Notes under the pieces: model-generated
The model's input: only the letters and a program-made list of their open reading frames with translations
What the model was told of the DNA's origin: nothing
Databases searched by the model: none
Position numbers and translations under genes: made by a program
Shown here: in pieces, positions 32,786 through 39,473 of the stretch
Numbering within the stretch: the first letter of the stretch is position 1
How the letters are laid out: each line of letters starts with the position of its first letter
Assembly: GCF_014192645.1 (NCBI RefSeq)
Contig: NZ_JACHYE010000009.1
Span: 62,001-126,000 of the forward strand
Reading direction: 5' to 3'
Length of the DNA: 64,000 nt
DNA from: Herbaspirillum sp. Sphag64
GTDB taxonomy: Bacteria > Pseudomonadota > Gammaproteobacteria > Burkholderiales > Burkholderiaceae_D

Positions 32786-33032
32786 GTTGTACCTCAAAAC
32801 TTTCTGCGGCAGGGCTTCCTCTTTGCCCGATCCGGTCTGTGCTACCAGAAATCAAATCATGGTCAGCACGCACCTGTAAGGGGTGCATCAAGTGTTCGCT
32901 CATCGACCTGCCTGAAGCCTGTCAATGGTCGCGAAACTGCGATCAATTGTGCAAAGAGTGGGCGCATCAGCCAGCTAATCCTTTAAAATTACATCGATTA
33001 TAACCTTCCTCTTTTAAAAAGAACTCATCGTC

Positions 33033-34757
33033 ATGCGCGCCTCCCGATTTTTTATTTCCACTCTGAAAGAAGCTCCTTCCGATGCCGAAATCGTCAGTCA
33101 TAAACTGATGATGCGGGCTGGCATGATCAAGCGATTGGGCTCCGGCATCTATACCTATATGCCGATGGGATTGCGCGTCATTCGCAAGGTCGAGGCGATT
33201 GTGCGTGAGGAAATGAACCGATCCGGCGCGATCGAATTGCTTATGCCGGTCGTGCAGCCTGCCGAGTTGTGGCAAGAAACTGGTCGTTGGGACAAAATGG
33301 GTCCTGAACTCATGCGCGTGAAGGATCGTCATGGCCGCGATTTTGCGATTCAGCCAACTTCGGAAGAGGTGGTGACGGACGTTGCGCGCACCGAATTGCG
33401 TAGCTACAAGCAGTTGCCCGTCAACTTCTACCATATACAGACCAAATTTCGCGACGAGCGCCGCCCTCGCTTCGGCCTCATGCGTGGCCGTGAATTCACT
33501 ATGAAGGATGCCTATTCCTTCGATCGTGATGTCGATGGCCTGAAGAAGTCTTATCAGATCATGTACGACGCCTATGTTCGTATTTTCAACCGTTTCGGCC
33601 TGCAGTTCCGTGCCGTCGCAGCCGACAATGGCGCCATTGGTGGTTCTGGTTCACACGAGTTTCATGTGATTGCCGCCACAGGTGAGGATGCACTGGTCTA
33701 TTGTCCGAGTTCGGACTATGCCGCCAATATGGAAGCGGCCGAGGCACTCGCCGTGAACGCAACCCGTCCGGCACCGACTGCGGCGCTGACCAAGACTGCT
33801 ACTCCTGGCAAAGCCAAGTGCGAAGCCGTGGCTGAATTGCTGAAGTTGCCGCTGGAGCAAACCATCAAGTCGATTGTGCTCACTGTCGAGAAGGAGACGC
33901 CGGCTGAGAAGGAAGTCTGGCTGTTGCTGCTGCGCGGCGACCATGAGCTCAATGAGGTCAAGGCGAGCAAGGTAGCAGGCCTTGGTAATTATCGTTTTGC
34001 CAATGAAGCTGAAATCGTCGAGTGGTTTGGTACCCCGCCAGGCTATCTGGGGCCAATTGGCACCAAAAAGCCGGTCAAGGTCGTGGCTGACCGCACCGTT
34101 GCCAACATGAGCGATTTTATTTGCGGTGCCAACGAGGCAGATTTCCATTTTACCGGTGCCAACTGGGGCCGTGATTTACCCGAGCCACAAGTAGCTGATT
34201 TGCGTAATGTGGTCGAAGGTGATGCTTCTCCGGATGGTAAGGGTGTGCTGGCGATCCAGCGCGGCATTGAAGTCGGTCACGTGTTCCAGCTCGGTACCGC
34301 CTATTCTGAATCGATGAAGGCCACCTATCTGGATGAGGCTGGTAAACCGCAACCACTGCAAATGGGCTGTTACGGTATTGGTATTACCCGTATCCTCGGC
34401 GCTGCCATTGAACAGAATTTCGACGAAAAAGGGATTGTCTGGCCCGCTGCGCTGGCACCGTTTGAAGTCGTTTTATGCCCGATGGGCTATGACCGCAGTG
34501 AGGCAGTCAAAGCAGAAATCGACAAACTGTATGAGGCCTTGCAGGCTGCTGGCGTGGATGTTGTGCTGGATGATCGGGGTGGGCGTCCGGGCGCCATGTT
34601 TGCCGACTGGGAGCTGATCGGTGTGCCGCATCGTATCGTGGTCGGTGATCGTGGCCTCAAGGATGGTCAGATTGAATATCAGGGCCGCGGGGATACGGCA
34701 GCAACAGCCGTACCACTGGCTGATGCGCTGGCCTTCATCCAGGGCAAGCTGGCCTGA
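33033..34757 (+). CDS. proS: Prolyl-tRNA synthetase, bacterial type with editing domain
   Basis: Class II synthetase that charges tRNA-Pro; one such tRNA is encoded at 26.8 kb. Motif 1 lies around [14 protein letters not shown], motif 2 around [17 protein letters not shown], motif 3 around [13 protein letters not shown]. Between motifs 2 and 3 a long insert (about residues 220-400) matches the INS editing domain that clears Ala-tRNA-Pro. 574 aa. It is divergent from rppH. The start fits the family ([19 protein letters not shown]), with only a weak ribosome site. Confidence 0.97.
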   Translation: MRASRFFISTLKEAPSDAEIVSHKLMMRAGMIKRLGSGIYTYMPMGLRVIRKVEAIVREEMNRSGAIELLMPVVQPAELWQETGRWDKMGPELMRVKDRHGRDFAIQPTSEEVVTDVARTELRSYKQLPVNFYHIQTKFRDERRPRFGLMRGREFTMKDAYSFDRDVDGLKKSYQIMYDAYVRIFNRFGLQFRAVAADNGAIGGSGSHEFHVIAATGEDALVYCPSSDYAANMEAAEALAVNATRPAPTAALTKTATPGKAKCEAVAELLKLPLEQTIKSIVLTVEKETPAEKEVWLLLLRGDHELNEVKASKVAGLGNYRFANEAEIVEWFGTPPGYLGPIGTKKPVKVVADRTVANMSDFICGANEADFHFTGANWGRDLPEPQVADLRNVVEGDASPDGKGVLAIQRGIEVGHVFQLGTAYSESMKATYLDEAGKPQPLQMGCYGIGITRILGAAIEQNFDEKGIVWPAALAPFEVVLCPMGYDRSEAVKAEIDKLYEALQAAGVDVVLDDRGGRPGAMFADWELIGVPHRIVVGDRGLKDGQIEYQGRGDTAATAVPLADALAFIQGKLA

Positions 34758-34877
34758 CCAATAATCCCAGGAACTGATGATCTGCGGTTGCTGATGTGTT
34801 GATGACTGATCGCATTGCCACATGAGCTGAATACGGCTTGGTTCAGTTGAATCCGTAGAGAATCGAGAGCAAGATAC

Positions 34878-34905
34878 AAAAACGCCCGCATCATGCGGGC
34901 GTTTT
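34878..34905 (+). terminator. Bidirectional intrinsic terminator between proS and SWIB gene
   Basis: Perfect 13-bp stem AAAAACGCCCGCA (34878-34890) / TGCGGGCGTTTTT (34894-34906) around TCA. Oligo-A and oligo-T flanks make it work in both directions for the convergent genes. Confidence 0.93.
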
Positions 34906-34934
34906 TGCTGGGCAGTTGCGCCCGATCCCAGGCG

Positions 34935-35420
34935 TTACGCCAGGTGAGCGGAAATCAGCTTGGTCATCTCAAACATGGAAACCTGCTTCTTACCACCGAA
35001 AATGACCTTCAACTTGTCATCGGCATCAATGTTTCGCTTGTTCTCAGCATTTTGCAGTTTGTGCTTCTTGATGTACTCCCAGACCTTCTTGGTGACTTCG
35101 GTCCGTGGCAATGGCTTGGCGCCTACCACTTCTGCCAGTGCTGCTGACGGTGTCAGTGGCTTCATGAAGGCGGCGTTGGGGGTACGTTTAACAGCTGGTT
35201 TCTTTGCCGCAGTACTGGCTTTTTTGGGAGCAGCCTTGGCGGCAGGTTTCGCGGCCGTTTTTGCAGGCACTTTCGGAGCTGCCTTGGCAACCGTCTTGGT
35301 TGCTGTCTTGGTTGCTGTCTTTGTTGCGGGTTTTGCTGCTGGTTTTGCGACTGCTTTTTTGGGGGCTGCTTTTGCTACTGGCTTCTTCGCTGCGGCTGCT
35401 GGTTTTTTGGCTGTGGCCAT
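34935..35420 (-). CDS. SWIB/MDM2 domain protein with histone H1-like N-terminal tail
   Basis: Probable nucleoid-associated protein. With ATG 35420 (AAAGGAGG eight bases upstream) it has 161 aa. Residues 1-80 are a Lys/Ala/Pro-rich low-complexity tail like the C-terminus of histone H1. Residues about 83-160 form a SWIB fold: MKPLTPSAALAEVVG, TEVTKKVWEYIKKHKLQ, KRNIDADDKLKVIFG, QVSMFEMTKLI. SWIB is best known from eukaryotic remodelling complexes but occurs in chlamydiae and betaproteobacteria. The role here is inferred: DNA binding by the tail. Confidence 0.88.
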   Translation of the reverse strand: MATAKKPAAAAKKPVAKAAPKKAVAKPAAKPATKTATKTATKTVAKAAPKVPAKTAAKPAAKAAPKKASTAAKKPAVKRTPNAAFMKPLTPSAALAEVVGAKPLPRTEVTKKVWEYIKKHKLQNAENKRNIDADDKLKVIFGGKKQVSMFEMTKLISAHLA

Positions 35421-35667
35421 CGGTAAGCCTCCTTTAGAAGGAAAAACGAGAAACGACAAAGAAAAACAATCGGGAAATATGCTTGCGTCAATCACGCAAC
35501 ATCAATAGTGGTGAGGTTTTCCCGGCGATGCAAGTGTTTTTTGCCGCTTTTTTAGACAAAAGACCAGCGCGCAACGCTAGCCGAAAAACGAGCCGCGTTG
35601 CAGACTGCTACTGATGCTGATATTTTTCTTTGAATTTCTCTATTCAAGCCTTTTGTCGACTCGAGTT

Positions 35668-37035
35668 TCAGCGCATGCCCGGCATCATGCCCTTCATATT
35701 ACGCATCATTTTCATCATGCCGCCGCCTTTGAGTTTCTTCATCATTGATTGCATCTGTTCAAACTGGGCCAGCATGCGGTTGACTTCCTGAACCTGTACC
35801 CCGGCACCAGCAGCAATACGGCGTTTGCGGGAAGCCTTGATCAGCTCGGGCTTGGCGCGCTCCTGCAAGGTCATCGAATTGATGATGCCTTCCATCCTGC
35901 GCACCTGTTTCTCTGCCTGATCCATGTTGGCATTACCTGCCGCCTGCTGCATTTGCGCCGGCAGCTTGTCGAGCAGACCAGAGAGGCCACCCATTTTCTT
36001 CATCTGGCTGATCTGTGCTTTGAAATCGTTGAGATCAAACTTGCCGCCACCTTTGATTTTTTGCGCCAGATCCTGTGCAGCGGCAACGTCCACACCCTTA
36101 CGCGCTTCTTCCACCAACGCCAGGATGTCGCCCATGCCCAAAATACGGTTGGCCATGCGGTTGGGATCGAATGCTTCCAGGCCGTCCAGTTTCTCGGCGA
36201 CACCGGCAAACTTGATCGGCTTGCCGGTGATATGGCGCACCGATAGCGCAGCACCACCGCGGGAATCGCCGTCGAGTTTGGTGAGCACAATACCGGTCAG
36301 CGGCAAGGCATCACTGAAAGCTTTGGCGGTATTGATGGCATCCTGACCCAGCATGGCATCGACGACGAACAGTGTTTCGATCGGTTTGACAGCGGCGTGG
36401 ACAGCGCTGATTTCCTGCATCATCGCTTCATCAATACCAAGACGGCCGGCGGTATCGATGATCAGGACGTCGTGGAAATGGCGCTTGGCATAGTCCAGTG
36501 CAGCCAGCGCAATATTGACCGGCTTGTCGGTCGGCTGGGTCGGGAAGAAGTCGGCGCCCGCCTGCTTGGTGACGGTTTCCAGCTGGCCGATTGCGGCTGG
36601 CCGGTAGACGTCGGCGGAGACGGTCAGGATCTTTTTCTTGGTATTTTCACGCAAATACTTGGCCAGTTTACCGACCGTGGTCGTTTTACCGGCGCCCTGT
36701 AAGCCGGCCATCAGAATAATGGCCGGGGGCTGTGTCGCGAAATTAAGCTGCGATGCTGCGGGGCCGAGGTCGGCGCCCATGAGGCTGGCCAGCTCGCGCT
36801 GTACGACACCGACCAGCGCCTGGCCAGGAGTCAGTGAGCCGATCACTTCCTCGCCGACAGCCTTTTCCTTGACGCGGGCGATGAATTCACGCACGGCAGG
36901 CAGTGCAACGTCGGCTTCCAGCAGGGCCAGGCGCACTTCGCGCAGCATCTCGGCAGTATTGGATTCGGTCAGGCGCGCCTCGCCGCGCATGGTTTTGACG
37001 ACTTTGGCAAGGCGTTGGGTCAGATTGTCGAGCAT
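35668..37035 (-). CDS. ffh: Signal recognition particle protein Ffh
   Basis: SRP GTPase that binds signal sequences and 4.5S RNA for cotranslational targeting. N domain at the start, G domain with GLQGAGKTTTVGKLA (G1), DTAGRLGIDEAM (G3) and TKLDGDSRGGAAL (G4), and a Met-rich M domain ending MMKMMRNMKGMMPGMR. 455 aa, complete. It is divergent from a CcsA-like gene, an arrangement also seen around ffh in other proteobacteria. The RNA partner is not in this window. Confidence 0.97.
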   Translation of the reverse strand: MLDNLTQRLAKVVKTMRGEARLTESNTAEMLREVRLALLEADVALPAVREFIARVKEKAVGEEVIGSLTPGQALVGVVQRELASLMGADLGPAASQLNFATQPPAIILMAGLQGAGKTTTVGKLAKYLRENTKKKILTVSADVYRPAAIGQLETVTKQAGADFFPTQPTDKPVNIALAALDYAKRHFHDVLIIDTAGRLGIDEAMMQEISAVHAAVKPIETLFVVDAMLGQDAINTAKAFSDALPLTGIVLTKLDGDSRGGAALSVRHITGKPIKFAGVAEKLDGLEAFDPNRMANRILGMGDILALVEEARKGVDVAAAQDLAQKIKGGGKFDLNDFKAQISQMKKMGGLSGLLDKLPAQMQQAAGNANMDQAEKQVRRMEGIINSMTLQERAKPELIKASRKRRIAAGAGVQVQEVNRMLAQFEQMQSMMKKLKGGGMMKMMRNMKGMMPGMR

Positions 37036-37256
37036 GATGAACCGTTGGACAGAAGAAATAGGAGCGGCTGCGGGGATTAGTCTGGGCGCAGCGCTGAATA
37101 AACCAACATTTTACCCGATTGGCAGCGCCATCTGAGCACTTGCTAACGCCCGCATCGGGCTGAACGGCAAGGCATTGCTCCATGCGTCGCGGCAAGAGCG
37201 GGCAGCGCCACCCCAAGGCAAGTCAGGGAAGGGGCGACATGGTGTAAACTTAGCTG

Positions 37257-38066
37257 ATGCGAACTTACTTCTTCATACTGGCTGCGCTGCTCTATCTGAT
37301 TTGCGCCATCCTGCCTTCGGAGCGCCGTGTGCCAATCTCCATCGGTACGGTGATCGGATGGCTGCTGCACGGTGGTGCGCTGATTTCCGACATGTTTGCT
37401 GTCGACGCCGTGCGGGTTGGCTTTGCCGTCATGCTATCGGCCACGATGTGGGTTTCGGTCGCAGCTTATTGGCTGGAAAACCGCAATTTTTCGCTCGATA
37501 GCCTGCGTGTTTTGGTACTGCCTGTTGCCGCCGTGGCAGTGGTGTTGCCCAGCATGTTTCCTGGCAATATGGTTGATCTGATTGGTAAGTCTGACTGGTT
37601 TTTAGGACATATCGCCATTTCTATTCTGGCCTACAGTACGCTGACGATTGCCGCCTTTCATGCTGTCCTGATGGTGTTGCAGGAGTCGCGCCTGCATACC
37701 CGTTCCAGACCGCTTTCCGGTGGCTGGTTTGCGGCCGCGCTCGATCGTTTGCCAGCGTTGCTGACGATGGAGAAAATTTTGTTCAGGCTCATCGGCTTCG
37801 GCTTTGTATTGCTTACCCTGACCGTTTTGTCGGGGGTCGTTTTTTCCGAACAGTTATTCGGTAAGCCCTTCAGATGGGATCACAAGACCATTTTTACGTT
37901 GTTGTCCTGGGGGTTGTTCGGATTGTTATTGGCGGGACGCCGGTGGCAAGGTTGGCGCGGGCGCACAGCGCTCAGTTTCACGCTGACCGGGTTTGCCATT
38001 CTGCTGCTCGCTTACGTTGGTAGCCGCTTTGTGCTGGAAGTGGTACTGCATCGGGTATTGGTATGA
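37257..38066 (+). CDS. CcsA/YpjD-like cytochrome c assembly family membrane protein
   Basis: Integral membrane protein of the CcsA/CcmC-like cytochrome c assembly superfamily, 269 aa with about eight hydrophobic spans. The family pattern is seen in FLGHIAISILAYSTLTIAAFHAVLM and, near the end, the tryptophan-rich PFRWDHKTIFTLLSWG. By position beside ffh it corresponds to E. coli YpjD, whose role is unclear, so a real part in heme handling is unproven. It overlaps the next gene by ATGA. Confidence 0.85.
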   Translation: MRTYFFILAALLYLICAILPSERRVPISIGTVIGWLLHGGALISDMFAVDAVRVGFAVMLSATMWVSVAAYWLENRNFSLDSLRVLVLPVAAVAVVLPSMFPGNMVDLIGKSDWFLGHIAISILAYSTLTIAAFHAVLMVLQESRLHTRSRPLSGGWFAAALDRLPALLTMEKILFRLIGFGFVLLTLTVLSGVVFSEQLFGKPFRWDHKTIFTLLSWGLFGLLLAGRRWQGWRGRTALSFTLTGFAILLLAYVGSRFVLEVVLHRVLV

Positions 38067-38332
38067 AAATTCTTATTTGGTTGGTGATTGCGGCTGCGGT
38101 CGTAGTCTGGATTCAGCGTGCAAAGAAGTCGCTGACGGCAATGTCAGGAGGGACTCGTCCCGCCGGTACGCAGGGCGGGCGTGGCCCGTTTCGACGGCAG
38201 GCTAAGGCACTACCTGAAACCATGGTGCAATGTGCGCATTGCCATATTCACTTTCCGGTCTCGGAAGCAGTAACCAATTCCGGTGGGCTGGTGTTCTGCA
38301 GTGAGGAACATCTGCGGCTGGCGTCGCATTAA
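38063..38332 (+). CDS. PP0621-type small zinc-ribbon-like membrane protein
   Basis: An 89-aa protein of unknown function. One N-terminal membrane segment (residues 1-18, ILIWLVIAAAVVVWI), a basic Gly/Arg linker, then a metal-binding-looking motif: CAHCHIHFPVSEA near residue 57 and FCSEEH near 79, i.e. two Cys pairs that could hold zinc. It overlaps the CcsA-like gene by ATGA, so the two are translated together, and ampD begins two bases after its stop. Confidence 0.8.
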   Translation: MKILIWLVIAAAVVVWIQRAKKSLTAMSGGTRPAGTQGGRGPFRRQAKALPETMVQCAHCHIHFPVSEAVTNSGGLVFCSEEHLRLASH

Positions 38333-38333
38333 C

Positions 38334-38978
38334 ATGGGCGCCTCGGCAGTGCCATCGCTGGCGCCTGGCTTGGAGCTCGATGCTGCTGGCTGGTGTTTGC
38401 AGGCGCAACATCGGCCTTCGCCCAATTTTGATGCGCGTACCGCTGGTATTCCAGTCGATTTGCTGGTAATTCACAATATCAGTCTGCCGCCCGGTGAATT
38501 TGGTGGCTCTTATATAGAGGCATTATTTTGTAACCAGCTCGATCACGCGGCACATCCCTTCTTCGAGCAGTTGCGCGATTTGCGGGTATCGGCGCATTTC
38601 CTGATTCGACGCGACGGTCAACTGGTGCAGTTTGTGTCTGCCAATGCGCGCGCCTGGCATGCGGGCATCTCTGTATTTCATGGGCGCGAGCGCTGTAACG
38701 ATTTTTCGATCGGTATTGAATTGGAAGGGACCGACTTTGTGCCGTTTGCTGATGCGCAATACGCGGTATTGGTACAGCTGACGGCCGCCTTGCAGCGCCG
38801 TTATCCCATCGTCGATGTGATGGGGCATGAGCATATTGCTCCGGGCAGGAAGACCGACCCGGGGCCATTTTTTGACTGGGCCCGCTATCGCCAGAATTTG
38901 GCTGCGCACAGTGATACGGCGCAATTGCGCGTGGTTTCTGGCATTGACGGAAGTCAAGCGCAAAACATAGAAAAATAA
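38334..38978 (+). CDS. ampD: 1,6-anhydro-N-acetylmuramyl-L-alanine amidase AmpD
   Basis: Cytoplasmic zinc amidase that strips the peptide from anhydroMurNAc-peptides during cell-wall recycling. The amidase_2 motifs are present: LLVIHNISLPPG (first His), VSAHFLIRRDGQLVQFV, CNDFSIGIELEG, and GHEHIAPGRKTDPGPFFDW (second His and Asp). ATG 38334 gives 214 aa; a longer frame from 38283 overlaps the preceding gene. The stop lies just ahead of the nrdA promoter. Together with AnmK and Mpl in this window it gives three recycling enzymes. Confidence 0.94.
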   Translation: MGASAVPSLAPGLELDAAGWCLQAQHRPSPNFDARTAGIPVDLLVIHNISLPPGEFGGSYIEALFCNQLDHAAHPFFEQLRDLRVSAHFLIRRDGQLVQFVSANARAWHAGISVFHGRERCNDFSIGIELEGTDFVPFADAQYAVLVQLTAALQRRYPIVDVMGHEHIAPGRKTDPGPFFDWARYRQNLAAHSDTAQLRVVSGIDGSQAQNIEK

Positions 38979-38991
38979 CTAGAAATAGCGG

Positions 38992-39020
38992 TTGCGTCTC
39001 CTCAGTTCAGACACTAGAAT
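38992..39020 (+). promoter_or_regulatory. nrdA: Probable sigma-70 promoter for nrdAB
   Basis: TTGCGT (38992-38997), 17-bp spacer, TAGAAT (39015-39020). Four of six and five of six consensus bases. Start of transcription is expected near 39027. The -10 lies inside NrdR-like box 1. Confidence 0.7.
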
Positions 39021-39026
39021 TAGTCT
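39011..39026 (+). promoter_or_regulatory. NrdR-like box 1
   Basis: ACACTAGAATTAGTCT, a 16-base imperfect palindrome matching the NrdR pattern (ACACTA near one end, TAGT near the other). It covers the nrdA -10 box, as expected for a repressor site. NrdR is the ATP/dATP-sensing repressor of ribonucleotide reductase genes. Confidence 0.7.
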
Positions 39027-39040
39027 CAATTAATGCTTTG

Positions 39041-39056
39041 GAACTAGATGTAGTGT
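39041..39056 (+). promoter_or_regulatory. NrdR-like box 2
   Basis: GAACTAGATGTAGTGT, second 16-base imperfect palindrome, centred 30 bp from box 1, close to the three helical turns typical between paired NrdR sites. It lies just downstream of the predicted transcription start. Confidence 0.7.
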
Positions 39057-39117
39057 TTTTGGTAAGTGATTCTTTGGTTGTTTTGAGGTAGCAGTAAAAC
39101 CTTTTGAGGCGTTCTTT

Positions 39118-39177
39118 ATGCCCGCAGCAGCTGGCGTGAAGAGGGGCACGGCTCACGAGGAGGTGTCGGTGCGGTAG
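39118..39177 (+). CDS. Possible 19-codon leader ORF in nrdA 5' UTR
   Basis: ATG at 39118 is preceded by GAGG with an 8-base gap, and the frame reads MPAAAGVKRGTAHEEVSVR before TAG. It lies about 90 nt into the predicted nrdA transcript. It has no known family, and at this length an ORF with a ribosome site can occur by chance. Confidence 0.25.
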   Translation: MPAAAGVKRGTAHEEVSVR

Positions 39178-39341
39178 CGATACCAGTAACACTTCAAACG
39201 ATGTCTTAGCAGTCCTCTCTATCTAATTTTTTGGAACAGGCAGCACTTTGGTCTCTTGGCACCCATGTGGTGCCAGCGCAATGGTGTTCGTCCTGCTCTG
39301 GTTTTTACGTGATCTCCTTGTAGCTTGGAGGTCTAATTACA

Positions 39342-39473
39342 ATGTGGGCAGCAATGCTGCCCGCCTATTCATGGTTTAAGGAGGCTCAGTGCGCTCTACA
39401 CAAGAAATTTCCAGCACATCGTCTGCTGATTTTGGTGGCATGTCTGCTGCGACACAGATTGACGACACAGTGA
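39342..39473 (+). CDS. Possible 43-codon ORF overlapping the nrdA start out of frame
   Basis: ATG at 39342 has TTGGAGG ending 10 bases upstream. The frame (starting MWAAMLPAYSWF) crosses the GTG start of nrdA in another frame and stops at 39473. The ATG lies within the 5' arm of the hairpin at 39344-39364. If translated, it could compete with or gate nrdA initiation. No homologue is recognised. Confidence 0.2.
   Translation: MWAAMLPAYSWFKEAQCALHKKFPAHRLLILVACLLRHRLTTQ
39344..39364 (+). other. Hairpin just upstream of the nrdA ribosome-binding site
   Basis: GTGGGCAGC (39344-39352) pairs with GCTGCCCGC (39356-39364, one T-G pair) around AAT. It ends 13 bases before AAGGAGG (39378-39384). Another hairpin, TGGCACC-CATGT-GGTGCCA, lies at 39257-39275. 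No T run follows either, so these look like leader structures rather than terminators. Confidence 0.6.

Noticed and set aside
34960-35508. 182-codon plus-strand frame antisense to the SWIB gene
   Set aside because: Low-complexity Ala/Phe/Gly mirror of the Lys/Ala tail; the minus-strand frame has a strong Shine-Dalgarno and a SWIB domain.
39027-39388. Cobalamin riboswitch ahead of nrdA
   Set aside because: The leader is long and structured, but I cannot find the B12-box core, and NrdA is a B12-independent class Ia enzyme.
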